This document shows positions 53,110 through 60,963 of a DNA stretch of 64,000 nt, in pieces. A program made the translations under genes and the position numbers. The notes beneath the pieces are model-generated. The model was not told the origin of the DNA. It worked only from the letters and a program-made list of their open reading frames with translations, and searched no databases. Location: the NCBI GenBank assembly GCA_963695155.1, contig CAVOGD010000003.1:413305-477304 (forward strand), given 5' to 3'. Position 1 is the first letter of the stretch. The number at the start of each line of letters is the position of its first letter. Source of the stretch: SG8-30 sp963695155 (GTDB lineage Bacteria; Pseudomonadota; Gammaproteobacteria; Steroidobacterales; Steroidobacteraceae).

Positions 53110-53251
53110 ACCCCCTCCAGGATAAACAAGTGAATGGCGGCGATAGTCTGTCATGTTTCCAGGCGCCGCCGCACGAAATAACGACGGCCCCGGGGGTCCG
53201 GAATGGGCACCGGATCACGGTCTGCAACAACCGCGCCCTGCCCCGCCACTC

Positions 53252-53722
53252 TCACAGGATGCCGAGCGCCGCCAGCAGGGTCATGCCCGTCATGATGATG
53301 AGAATGAGCGAACCGATCGTCCACAGGGTCGCGCGCGTGTCGTGGGTGCGTGCGGTGAAGTAAGCGGCAAAGTGCAGGAACCGCGACACGACGTACCCAT
53401 AAAGAAGCACGCGCGCCATCAGCAGGGATGGCTCGGTCAGGACATAGAGAAAGCCCGCGACGAGGAAGAACGGTATGTTCTCCAGGTCATTCAGGTGGAT
53501 GCGCCTGATGCGCTCGACACGCTCGTTGGGTTCAAGCTGGCTGGGATCTGGCGCCGGGTTGAGCGGCGTCTTCCGGAGGTCCTCCGGCGAGCGGAAACCG
53601 CCTTGCACCTGCATCATGCGTAAGACGGTGAGCCAGGACATGCCCACGGCCTTGAGGATCATGAGCGTCGCCGCAATGGCGTAGGTGGCGAACAACGGAT
53701 CGCTGAGACTCAGCTGGTACAT
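53252..53722 (-). CDS. MAPEG family membrane protein (prostaglandin-E-synthase-like subtype)
   Basis: 156 residues with four predicted membrane helices. It carries VERIRRIHLNDLENIPFFLVAGFLYVL, the conserved MAPEG segment (RxxxxHxNDLENxxPF), followed by YVVSRFLHFAAYFTA. This is closer to microsomal glutathione transferase 1/PGES than the MAPEG protein at 20890. It is expected to use glutathione to reduce or conjugate lipid electrophiles in the membrane. The start at 53722 has a GGGAGG run just upstream. Confidence 0.87.
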   Translation of the reverse strand: MYQLSLSDPLFATYAIAATLMILKAVGMSWLTVLRMMQVQGGFRSPEDLRKTPLNPAPDPSQLEPNERVERIRRIHLNDLENIPFFLVAGFLYVLTEPSLLMARVLLYGYVVSRFLHFAAYFTARTHDTRATLWTIGSLILIIMTGMTLLAALGIL

Positions 53723-53753
53723 CCCCCCCTCCCTTGGCCTCTTGGCCATCAAG

Positions 53754-54077
53754 TCATGAACGCCCCGGTACTCCAGTCAAGCTGCGGAAGATCTGCGCGT
53801 TGGGGCAAAACTCGTTGCCCCCCTCGACCTTCCCGGCCAGCCACCTTTCGCACCGGTCCTCCGAGTCGCACGTGCGGCAGCGGCTGCGCACGTCCTTGAT
53901 GATGGCCTCGACATCGCCACGCCTGACGACCTCGGGCGCCACGCCGGCCCGCTCCAACATCTGCGTCATGCGCCGTTGCGAGGCGGCGGCGCGGTATCTC
54001 GAGAACCACACCAGCAGTGCGCCGCCCACGACCAACATGAACAGCGCCAGACCGAGTTGCGACGTCGTTGGGTTCAT
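53754..54077 (-). CDS. DUF6455-like small membrane protein
   Basis: 107 residues. One N-terminal membrane helix (LGLALFMLVVGGALLVWFS) is followed by a soluble part with RMTQMLERAGVAPEVVRRGD and a cysteine-rich end CRTCDSEDRCERWL ... NEFCPNAQIF. The C-x2-C-x5-C-x2-WL and FCPNA pattern matches the DUF6455 family, of unknown function; the Cys could bind metal. The start at 54077 is preferred over upstream ATGs because a GGA-rich SD and the membrane helix then begin correctly. Confidence 0.72.
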   Translation of the reverse strand: MNPTTSQLGLALFMLVVGGALLVWFSRYRAAASQRRMTQMLERAGVAPEVVRRGDVEAIIKDVRSRCRTCDSEDRCERWLAGKVEGGNEFCPNAQIFRSLTGVPGRS

Positions 54078-54381
54078 GGTCGAGTCCTCCTTTCCTGGAT
54101 ACGCAGGCATGGCCGTGGAGCGCACCATTAGCCTAGCAGCAAGCAGCAGGCACCGCCGGAAGCCAGTGCGACAGGCGAAATCACAGATCAGCAATGACCC
54201 TCCTCTGATTCTCCGGACACCTCGGTTAGGCGGGAAGATCGCGACGGGGCGATCCCGAGGTGCCGAGGTTGTGGCGCAAATCTCGACTGGCGAACAACCA
54301 CTTGCGGCCGTTTACGCCCCCTGGGTCGCAAACCGGCTTAAGCTGCGGCCGGAGTGTCAGGCGGCCATCAGGAGGTTTGTC
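54078..54381. other. Intergenic region, divergent promoters
   Basis: About 300 bases between the DUF6455-like gene (minus) and the protein at 54382 (plus). No gene is supported; the frame is open on the plus strand but has no recognisable sequence. GC content is lower than in the flanking core region. No clear -35/-10 pair was found. Confidence 0.5.
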
Positions 54382-54924
54382 ATGTCGATTCAGGAATGGG
54401 CAGCAATCGCCGAGATAGTCGGCGCCATCTTCGTGGTCGCGTCACTGGTCAATCTAGCCGTTCAGATTCGTCAGAACACCCGCGGGTTGGCGATGACCCT
54501 GAGGTCCATGGAGCTTGCTGCATTCGAGCGCAATGTCGAGTCCGGCAATCGCGTCCGCGAGATGTTCATCACTGATCCCGAAGTATCAGAGTTGTATTTG
54601 CGCGGCCTGAAGTCTTATGTGGATCTGAGTGGGAGCGACAAAATGAGATTCGGCTTGACCCTTAGCAATGTGTTCGCCGGACTTCAGGGCGGCTACATCC
54701 GGCAACTGACATTGGGCAATGACCCGGAGAACTCTGTCGGCATCGAACGCACGCTGGATCGTCTCATCAGTCGCAGAGGGGTGCGCGACTGGCTGCGTGT
54801 CAGCGATCCCGACTGGCGTCCCCAATTCGCAGCGGCGGTCACGCAACGTGTCCTGCGTTTCGAGGACGCCGCCAGGAATGCTCCGGCCGCGCAGGAGGAG
54901 AACGCCCAACCAATCGCCGACTAA
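54382..54924 (+). CDS. Membrane-anchored protein of unknown function
   Basis: 180 residues from an ATG at 54382 with AGGAGG 7 bases upstream. One N-terminal hydrophobic segment (WAAIAEIVGAIFVVASLVNLAVQI) is followed by a helical soluble part with ERNVESGNRVREMFITDPEVSELYLRGLK and LTLSNVFAGLQGGYIRQ. This layout is common in a family of hypothetical proteins, but I cannot name it. Codon use is noticeably less GC-rich than in the core genes, suggesting recent acquisition. It is followed by a hairpin of the ACCCCGG family. Confidence 0.7.
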   Translation: MSIQEWAAIAEIVGAIFVVASLVNLAVQIRQNTRGLAMTLRSMELAAFERNVESGNRVREMFITDPEVSELYLRGLKSYVDLSGSDKMRFGLTLSNVFAGLQGGYIRQLTLGNDPENSVGIERTLDRLISRRGVRDWLRVSDPDWRPQFAAAVTQRVLRFEDAARNAPAAQEENAQPIAD

Positions 54925-54943
54925 CGACCGTGCGGCAGAAAAA

Positions 54944-54974
54944 GAAACCCCGGCGCAAGGCCGGGGTTCTGTTT
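54944..54974 (+). terminator. Hairpin terminator, related to the 49-bp repeats
   Basis: AACCCCGGC / GCCGGGGTT stem (54946-54954 and 54960-54968) with loop GCAAG, then TCTGTTTC. This and the next bases (to about 54986) match the 49-bp repeats at 56096 and 60340 through CTGTTTC.ATGA and then diverge. Confidence 0.75.
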
Positions 54975-55005
54975 CTATGAGCGGCAGTCAATCCTGCCCG
55001 CCGCC

Positions 55006-55236
55006 TTAGTTGGTCTGGTGGGCGGGCCCCGCAAACTCCGCGTTGCGCTTCGCGGTAATGACGATCTCTGGCAGATTGGCCGGCGCCAACTCCCCAAGCC
55101 AGACCTGGGTCGGTTTGGCGACCCCAACCGTTTCGAGCGGCTCCGCCGAGACGTGCAACGAGTAGAACAGGACGGGCACGGCCACTACGGCCAACGCCAT
55201 GAAGACCGCCAACAGCGGTCGTTCGAAAGAAAGCAT
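55006..55236 (-). CDS. Small single-pass membrane protein
   Basis: 76 residues. MLSFERPLLAVFMALAVVAV leads one membrane helix or uncleaved signal, then SAEPLETVGVAKPTQVWLGE and a C-terminal PEIVITAKRNAEFAG. The PEIVxTAKR end is a motif seen in many short proteobacterial periplasmic proteins, but the function is unknown to me. GAGGAG lies 6 bases before the ATG. An AT-rich stretch (55285-55325) upstream could hold the promoter. Confidence 0.6.
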   Translation of the reverse strand: MLSFERPLLAVFMALAVVAVPVLFYSLHVSAEPLETVGVAKPTQVWLGELAPANLPEIVITAKRNAEFAGPAHQTN

Positions 55237-55638
55237 GGTTTTCTCCTCAGCGTTCCAATCCAACGCGGAAGAGAACGTTGAGCATGTTACACGTATTTCT
55301 ACTTATATGTATGTGTATCAGTACCTATCTTCTCGAAAGGCCCTGTGATATGCGGAAACGCGCTTTGCCGCCCCGATATGACAGTGACATCGACCGTCCC
55401 GACATGGTCGCCGCCAGCACGGCAGAAGGGCCGCTCAATATCCTGAAACTGCGCAGTCAAGCAGAAACAGGAACCCCGGCGCGGGGCCGGGGTGTCTGTG
55501 TCGTCACCAATGTACCGCTCAGTTCAACTTGTGCCGCTTCGCGTAGCCGGGGCCGGCGCGCACTTGGTTGCCCGACGTTCGCCTCCTGACCAACGGCACA
55601 GTCACAGCGTATGCTGCGGAGAAGCCTCGTCGTATCGC
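55237..55638. other. Intergenic region with AT-rich patch and hairpin
   Basis: About 400 bases without a supported gene. Bases 55285-55325 are AT-rich and probably hold the promoter of the small membrane protein (minus strand). A hairpin of the ACCCCGG family lies at 55471-55497. The rest shows nothing recognisable. Confidence 0.5.
55471..55497. terminator. Hairpin of the ACCCCGG family
   Basis: ACCCCGGC / GCCGGGGT stem (55473-55480 and 55486-55493) with loop GCGGG. There is no gene directly upstream on the plus strand that it would terminate, so it may be a relic of the repeat family. The T-run after it is poor. Confidence 0.55.
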
Positions 55639-56064
55639 GTGACCGGGAGAACAGCCATTCAGACCGCCGAGTGGACCGTGGAGACAAAGGGGCGCGGCTT
55701 CACCGACGTGACTGCGCGCCTCAGGGACTTCATACGCTCGTCCGGCGTCAAGGACGGGCTGTGCAACGTCTTCCTGCCACACACGAGCGCCTCGCTGGTC
55801 CTCAGTGAGAACGCCGACCCGAACGTCCGGCACGACCTCGAGCGCTTCATGCAGCGGCTCGCGCCGGACGGCGATCTTGCGTACGAGCACGACTCGGAGG
55901 GTCCGGACGACATGCCGGCGCACATCCGCGCGGTACTCACGCAGAACTCGATCACGATCCCGCTCGTCGGCGGCGTGCCGGCACTCGGCACGTGGCAGGG
56001 CCTGTACCTGTGGGAGCACCGGCGTGCACCGCACCGCAGGCACATGCGGGCGACTGTCTGGTAA
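55639..56064 (+). CDS. yjbQ: YjbQ family protein (UPF0047)
   Basis: 141 residues from a GTG at 55639; the family is about 138 long. It has the conserved segments GFTDVTARLRDFI, CNVFLPHTSASLVLSENADP and EGPDDMPAHIRAVLTQ. ITIPLVGGVPALGTWQGLYLWEHR includes the putative active-site His and Trp. Members show weak thiamine-phosphate synthase activity and rescue by overexpression, but the true role is unknown. A 49-bp repeat follows 31 bases after the stop. Confidence 0.9.
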   Translation: MTGRTAIQTAEWTVETKGRGFTDVTARLRDFIRSSGVKDGLCNVFLPHTSASLVLSENADPNVRHDLERFMQRLAPDGDLAYEHDSEGPDDMPAHIRAVLTQNSITIPLVGGVPALGTWQGLYLWEHRRAPHRRHMRATVW

Positions 56065-56095
56065 CGCCTTGCCTGTGAATGCTGGTCGGCAACAA

Positions 56096-56144
56096 GAAAC
56101 CCCGGCGCGAGGCCGGGGTTCTGTCGCGATGATTGGTAGCGGGG
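56096..56144. repeat. 49-bp direct repeat, copy A: terminator hairpin plus tRNA-3'-end-like sequence
   Basis: GAAACCCCGGCGCGAGGCCG starts the copy; the stem ACCCCGGC/GCCGGGGT is followed by TTCTGTCGCGATGA and TTGGTAGCGGGG. It is 47/49 identical to the copy at 60340-60388. Read on the minus strand it is CCCCGCTACCA, a 15-base spacer and a terminator hairpin, the layout of a tRNA-Met-like 3' end with its terminator. No tRNA body precedes it. Confidence 0.8.
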
Positions 56145-56385
56145 CGTGAGTTCGCAATTGCATGCCCCACCTGCCCAGCAGGGTTCGACGTCACGACGGA
56201 ATTCGCAGAAAGACCGGGCCGATTTCCTGAGGGCCCGTCCCTGGCACCAAGCGGCGCATGTGGCCGGACGCGCGAGCCCCGGCGGCATCTTGCGCGCCGG
56301 GCTGACTGAATGCATGCTTGTGCATGGTAACGCAGGCGCGCCGTGGTACAGGGATTGCGGTCCGGTGTCGCGGCTCGGAGGTGCC

Positions 56386-56985
56386 GTGGTGAATTTCGCG
56401 CGGGTCCTCCTGCCGCTGGCGGCAATACTGGCGTGCTCCGCTCCGGCGGCTGCGCAGCAGGGCGCCTTCACTGCCCCGCGGAATCTCGAGCAGCTCACCG
56501 AGCGCGCCGCGATCATCGTGCGCGGCCACGTCCTTGGCACACGGGTCGAAGCGCACCCGGAGTTGGGCGTGGCGACGTTGGTCGTGACGCTAGACGTGCG
56601 CGAAACGCTGAAAGGCCCGGAACGCGACACCTTGACGTTCCGGCAGTATGCCTGGGACATTCGCGATCGTGCGCATGCCGCCGGTTACCGCAAGGGCGAT
56701 GACCTCCTGCTGCTGCTGATTGCTCCGAGCCGCTACGGGCTCTCCAGTCCGGCAGGGATGGGCCAAGGCCGCTTCCGCATTACGCGCGATGTGGACGGCA
56801 GCGAAGTCGCAGTGAATGGCCATGGCAACGCCCGCCTGCTCGAGGGCATCGGCGCGCAACTCGTCAAGGATGGTATATCACTGTCGCCGTCATCCATGCG
56901 GTTGCTACAGCGCCCCCGTGCAGGCCCGGTGCCGGTCGACGAATTGACCGGACTGATTCTGGACCTCGTCAACCGGAGCCGGTGA
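56386..56985 (+). CDS. Exported protein of unknown function
   Basis: 199 residues from a GTG at 56386 that has GGAGG 7 bases upstream (a GTG three bases earlier is also possible). The signal peptide is ARVLLPLAAILACSAPAAAQ. The mature part begins FTAPRNLEQLTERAAIIVRG and includes VRETLKGPERDTLTFRQYAW and YRKGDDLLLLLIAPSRYG, a pattern seen in small beta-rich secreted proteins of unknown role. It is the first gene of a tight three-gene operon; the next starts 1 base after its stop. Confidence 0.7.
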   Translation: MVNFARVLLPLAAILACSAPAAAQQGAFTAPRNLEQLTERAAIIVRGHVLGTRVEAHPELGVATLVVTLDVRETLKGPERDTLTFRQYAWDIRDRAHAAGYRKGDDLLLLLIAPSRYGLSSPAGMGQGRFRITRDVDGSEVAVNGHGNARLLEGIGAQLVKDGISLSPSSMRLLQRPRAGPVPVDELTGLILDLVNRSR

Positions 56986-56986
56986 A

Positions 56987-58192
56987 ATGTCAACCCGCGC
57001 GGTCGTCCTGGCCTTGCTCGTGTCCGTACTTCCGATCGGCGGGCCGGCCCACGCCGGCGGGCCACTGGTCATGCGCGGCAACGGGCTGCCTTACGTATGG
57101 AGCACGATCTCGGCGATTCCGTACCGTACGGACAACGGCCCGCTGAGCGCGACCGTGAACGAAGCTGCCGCTCGCGCCCGCGTCACGGCCAACTTCGGCG
57201 TCTGGCAGGCCGTGGCAACCGCAAGCATCAGTTATACGCGGGTCGGATTCATAAATGCCGTAGGCGCATTCGCCGGCGGCGATGTCGATACCGCCGCCGA
57301 ATACGCCGCGGTCGAGCAGGACTGCTACGACGGCAATCAGAGTCCGGTGATTTTCGACGCCAACGGATCCATCCTGACGGACCTTGGCCTAGATGAGACT
57401 TCGGTCATCGGCTTTGCGGGACCTTGCTCCCTGAGCGGGGGGCTGATCACCTCCGGCCAGGTAGTCATGAACGGCCTGTTCCAGGACGGTGCGGCCGCTC
57501 CGGTCCGCGACATTTCCGTGCAGGAATTCGACACGGCGATCGTACATGAGATCGGACACTTCTCCGGTCTCGACCATTCGCAAGTCAATGTCGATTGCCT
57601 GTCAGCGTGCAGCGACGACGACATCGCCGGGTTGCCGACCATGTTCCCCTTCCTGATATCGGTGGAGCAGGGTCGACTGGCGATCGATGACATCGCCTGG
57701 CTCTCGCGGCTGTACCCGCGAACGACCGGCGGCACCACCTTTGCCGGCACGCACGGCACCATCACCGGTACCGTGTTCTTTTCCGACGGCGAGTCGCCGG
57801 CACAGCTGGTCAACGTGATGGCGCGGCAGGCCAATACGGGCGCGAACCAGGACCGAACGCATGCCGTGTCCGTGATCTCCGGGTACAGGTTCAAGGCGTT
57901 CCATGGCAACCCGCTCACCGGTGCGCAGGCCAGCCCGTTCGGCTCTAGTACCCTGGGCGACATCGGCCTGTTCGAAATCCCGGTCCCGGCGGGGACTTAC
58001 ACGATCGAGGTGGAGAGCATCAACGCCGAATTCACGGACGGCTCGAGCATCGGCCCATTCTGGATCCGCATGCCTGGAACGGCACCGGCGCGGTCGGGTC
58101 CGATCGCCGTCGGCGCCGGCGCGACCGTCTCCGGAATCAACGTCACCCTGGTCGGAACCCCGCCGCGTTTCGACCAGTTCGAGGGGCCGTGA
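56987..58192 (+). CDS. Secreted matrixin-like metalloprotease
   Basis: 401 residues with a signal peptide (VVLALLVSVLPIGGPAHAGG). The protease domain ends in the zinc motif VHEIGHFSGLDHSQ (HExxHxxGxxH, about residues 186-199) with the Met-turn in LPTMFPFL some 30 residues later, the metzincin layout. The C-terminal third (from about 255) is a beta-sandwich with GTHGTITGTVFFSDGE and ending GINVTLVG, like a carboxypeptidase-regulatory domain. It probably acts outside the cell or at the surface. The stop overlaps the following lipoprotein gene by 4 bases (GTGA). Confidence 0.87.
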   Translation: MSTRAVVLALLVSVLPIGGPAHAGGPLVMRGNGLPYVWSTISAIPYRTDNGPLSATVNEAAARARVTANFGVWQAVATASISYTRVGFINAVGAFAGGDVDTAAEYAAVEQDCYDGNQSPVIFDANGSILTDLGLDETSVIGFAGPCSLSGGLITSGQVVMNGLFQDGAAAPVRDISVQEFDTAIVHEIGHFSGLDHSQVNVDCLSACSDDDIAGLPTMFPFLISVEQGRLAIDDIAWLSRLYPRTTGGTTFAGTHGTITGTVFFSDGESPAQLVNVMARQANTGANQDRTHAVSVISGYRFKAFHGNPLTGAQASPFGSSTLGDIGLFEIPVPAGTYTIEVESINAEFTDGSSIGPFWIRMPGTAPARSGPIAVGAGATVSGINVTLVGTPPRFDQFEGP

Positions 58193-59817
58193 CAGAGCAT
58201 TCCAGGTTTCCGATCCGAGCACTCGCCGCCTTGGCCTTGGTGGCGGTTGCCACCGGCTGCGGGGGTGGCGGGAGCGGTGGCGGGGGTGGTGGCGGTGGCG
58301 GCGGCGCAGCGCCTCCGCCAAGCCTTCGCATCGTCACCAGCAGCCTGAACGACGCCTTCGCCGGCGAGTACTACGGTTACCTGGTCTCCGCCACCGGCGG
58401 ATCCGGCCAGTGGAACTTCCGCATCAGTGCAGGCGCACTCCCATCCGGTCTTGTGCTGGACGCCTTGAGCGGGAATATCTCCGGCACGCCAACCGGTCCG
58501 TTGGGCACATCGAACTTCACGGTGACCGTAATGGATTCCGGCTCGCCACCGCAGTCCGCGTCGCAGGTCTTCAGTCTCGGCATCATCGAACGGGTGCGGT
58601 TCCTGACGACGACGCTCCCCGATGCGGTGATTGGCGCGGGCTATAACCAGGCGATCACGGTAGCGGGCGGCACGCCGCCCTACTCGTTCAGCATCACCGG
58701 GTCGGTGCCACCGCCGGCGGGACTGTCAATGAGTAGTGCCGGATTCATCACGGGCCAGGCTACGACGGCGGCGATCACCAGCCCAATGACCGTTCGGGTC
58801 CTCGACAGCTCTACGCCGCAGCAAGCAGTGACCCGCATGCTGACGATCGCCGTGCCGCTTGAGATCCTCACGACTGCCCTGCCGGATGCCGATGGGTTCG
58901 AACTCTATTCGCACCCGCTTGCTGCGCAAGGCGGCTTGCCGCCGTACTACTGGGGGTTCAGCAGCGGCTCGATGCCGAACGGCAATATGGGTGTGTATTC
59001 GAGTGGCGTCATCTATGGAACGCCCAACGGCGTCTGCAGCCCGGTCACTTCCACGTTCAACGTGTACGTCAATAATCACATCGACAACGGCGTGTTCGAC
59101 GTTCAGACGCTGAGCCTCACGGTCAACCCGGTGCCCCTCGACATCGCGACAACGGCTCTGCCCGCCGGGCTTGTTGGCTTTCCGTACAACACCACGGTAC
59201 GGACCCGCGGCGGCGCGCTGGCCTTCGCCTACAGCACGAATGGCGCACTGCCGAGCGGGCTGGGACCCATCGACTCTCTGTTTGGCCGTATCAACGGGAC
59301 GCCAACCGTCGCCGGGACCCGCACTTTCGACGTCCTGGTCACGGATGGCTGTGGCGCGTCGGACTCGCAGGCTCTTGCCATCACGATTCATCCGGTGGCG
59401 TCGGGCCGCAACGACTCAATCGCGTCTGCAACTCCGCTAGGCAATGGCAGCTACGATGCTTCCATCAGCCCGGGGGGCGGTCCCGACCCGGTCTTCACCC
59501 CTGACCAGGACTACTACGTCATCACGACTACCGCGGCGACCGTCGTCAATGTCTGGATCCGCGCCTATGGTCTGAACAGCCCTCTCGACCCGGTCGTCGA
59601 GTTTGTCGACGCCAACGGCTTCCGCCTGGGCACCTGTGTTCCACCGGATTACAACTCGTCCTGCATGAATGACGATTGGGTTCCGGGATCGAACCTGGAC
59701 TCGTACCTGCACATCCGTTTGAGCGGTCCCTCGACGTTCTATGTCCGGGTCCTCGACTGGCGCGGCGATGCGAGGCCGGACCTGGCCTACCAGATCGTTA
59801 TCAACGGCGTAACCTAG
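58189..59817 (+). CDS. Lipoprotein with repeated putative Ig (He_PIG-like) domains
   Basis: 542 residues from GTG 58189. The lipobox VATGC is followed by an all-Gly/Ser linker (about 17 residues, encoded by a G-rich simple repeat at about 58260-58310). Four beta-sandwich repeats of about 85-90 residues follow, each with a LPDGxxGxxYxxxLxAxGGxPPY-like core (for example TALPDADGFELYSHPLAAQG and TALPAGLVGFPYNTTVRTRG). The C-terminal domain (about 410-542) resembles a PPC-like bacterial pre-peptidase domain. It is probably a surface adhesion or substrate-binding partner of the protease upstream. Confidence 0.82.
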   Translation: MTEHSRFPIRALAALALVAVATGCGGGGSGGGGGGGGGGAAPPPSLRIVTSSLNDAFAGEYYGYLVSATGGSGQWNFRISAGALPSGLVLDALSGNISGTPTGPLGTSNFTVTVMDSGSPPQSASQVFSLGIIERVRFLTTTLPDAVIGAGYNQAITVAGGTPPYSFSITGSVPPPAGLSMSSAGFITGQATTAAITSPMTVRVLDSSTPQQAVTRMLTIAVPLEILTTALPDADGFELYSHPLAAQGGLPPYYWGFSSGSMPNGNMGVYSSGVIYGTPNGVCSPVTSTFNVYVNNHIDNGVFDVQTLSLTVNPVPLDIATTALPAGLVGFPYNTTVRTRGGALAFAYSTNGALPSGLGPIDSLFGRINGTPTVAGTRTFDVLVTDGCGASDSQALAITIHPVASGRNDSIASATPLGNGSYDASISPGGGPDPVFTPDQDYYVITTTAATVVNVWIRAYGLNSPLDPVVEFVDANGFRLGTCVPPDYNSSCMNDDWVPGSNLDSYLHIRLSGPSTFYVRVLDWRGDARPDLAYQIVINGVT

Positions 59818-60963
59818 ACGTGGCCCGGCGGACGGGCGCGATGACGGCTCCTTACCGCGGTGCCTGCCATGGCGCGCGACCGGTGGATGCTGCCGACCGC
59901 GTGTTTCTCGCCGTAGATTACGCGTAAGCGAACCGGCGCGTTCGCATGCGCTAGCCATCAACAAGAATTCCGCCCTCGGACCGGGCTTTCCCGTTCCTGC
60001 TGGCCTCGTTCCACCGGCGTGGTAGCAACCTCTATCGCTGCCCCGCGCGCTGCCTTCAACTGACCGATACCAGTGGCACCGGCATGGCGGATGAGCAACA
60101 CAACCCGAATGCCGTAGCAAATACGCCAGCGTGAGCCCAGCGGTCTGCCTTGAGGATGAGCGGCAACTTGGCAGGCGGACGTCAGCGACGAATCCTCGAC
60201 TCCGGACGGCTCGGCGACCTTTCGACTACACGAGGGACGATTCGTCGGGCGCAGCACGGTCGGGACCGCACTCTGTGCCGGGAGCGAAGGTCCTACGCGC
60301 CACAATTGGCTCTTCGGTAGCGCCTTCGGCCCAGAAATGGAAACCCCGGCGCGAGGCCGGGGTTCTGTTTCGATGATTGGTAGCGGGGGCTTGCAACCCC
60401 GCCTCATGTACACGGTGCGAACCAGTCCTTCTTGTACTTGCCCGCCGCCGCTCGCACCCCGCGCCCGCAGCCCGCCCGGCCTGCGGTCGACGTGTACGCA
60501 AGAGCCGCAAGTCTGTTGCGGTAAACCCGGAGCACGCCCGTGTACCCGCACCACCGACCGGAACGCTCCCTGTGCAGCCGGCGGCCGCCGTCGATCATCA
60601 CTCGCGCTCGCTCGCGCATGCTGCGCACCGCCTGCTGACTCACGGTGCGGGAGACCAACTATGAATTGTAATTCGTGTCCTTCGCACTTAGAGTGCGGAT
60701 GTCTTGGCGGTACTGCTCGTCCGTGATCCGTTGCACTCGGACCGGCAGTCGAACCGGCGTTTGTAATCGACCGTCTCGGAAGTCCGACATGGTTCGATCG
60801 TTTCTCTCGGCCGACAGCGGATGCGTCCCCGCCTCCGCCGCAGTCAGCGTCCCACGAATCGTCCGCGCCTTCACGGTGCCCCGCTCCCAACGTGCGGGCT
60901 TCTCGCCTGCCACGGGCGGTCCGGTTTCATCACGCGTATCGCACAACTCCTGGGAGATCTCCC
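59818..60963. other. Long intergenic region with copy B of the repeat and possible gene remnants
   Basis: About 1.15 kb. No full gene is supported. Several short open frames on both strands lack recognisable sequence. Bases 60660-60790 on the minus strand would encode MSDFRDGRLQTPVRLPVRVQ and a little more (about 43 residues), which looks protein-like but matches nothing I know. The 49-bp repeat copy B is at 60340-60388. GAATTGTAATTC at about 60662-60673 is an inverted repeat. The hydrogenase promoter must lie at the right end. Confidence 0.5.
60340..60388. repeat. 49-bp direct repeat, copy B: terminator hairpin plus tRNA-3'-end-like sequence
   Basis: Same orientation as copy A, differing at two positions (CTGTTTCGATG against CTGTCGCGATG). 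It is followed by GGCTTGCAACCCC. On the minus strand it reads CCCCGCTACCA, spacer, then hairpin, as at a tRNA 3' end. It lies about 520 bases after the end of the Ig-repeat lipoprotein gene. Confidence 0.8.

Noticed and set aside
56096..56180. An intact tRNA-Met gene at the direct repeats
   Set aside because: Only the 3' acceptor end and terminator-like part is present; no T-arm, anticodon arm or D-arm follows at either copy.
52440..60400. A chromosomal integron with attC sites
   Set aside because: Hairpins follow several genes, but the RYYYAAC and GTTRRRY boxes of attC sites are missing and no integrase is seen.
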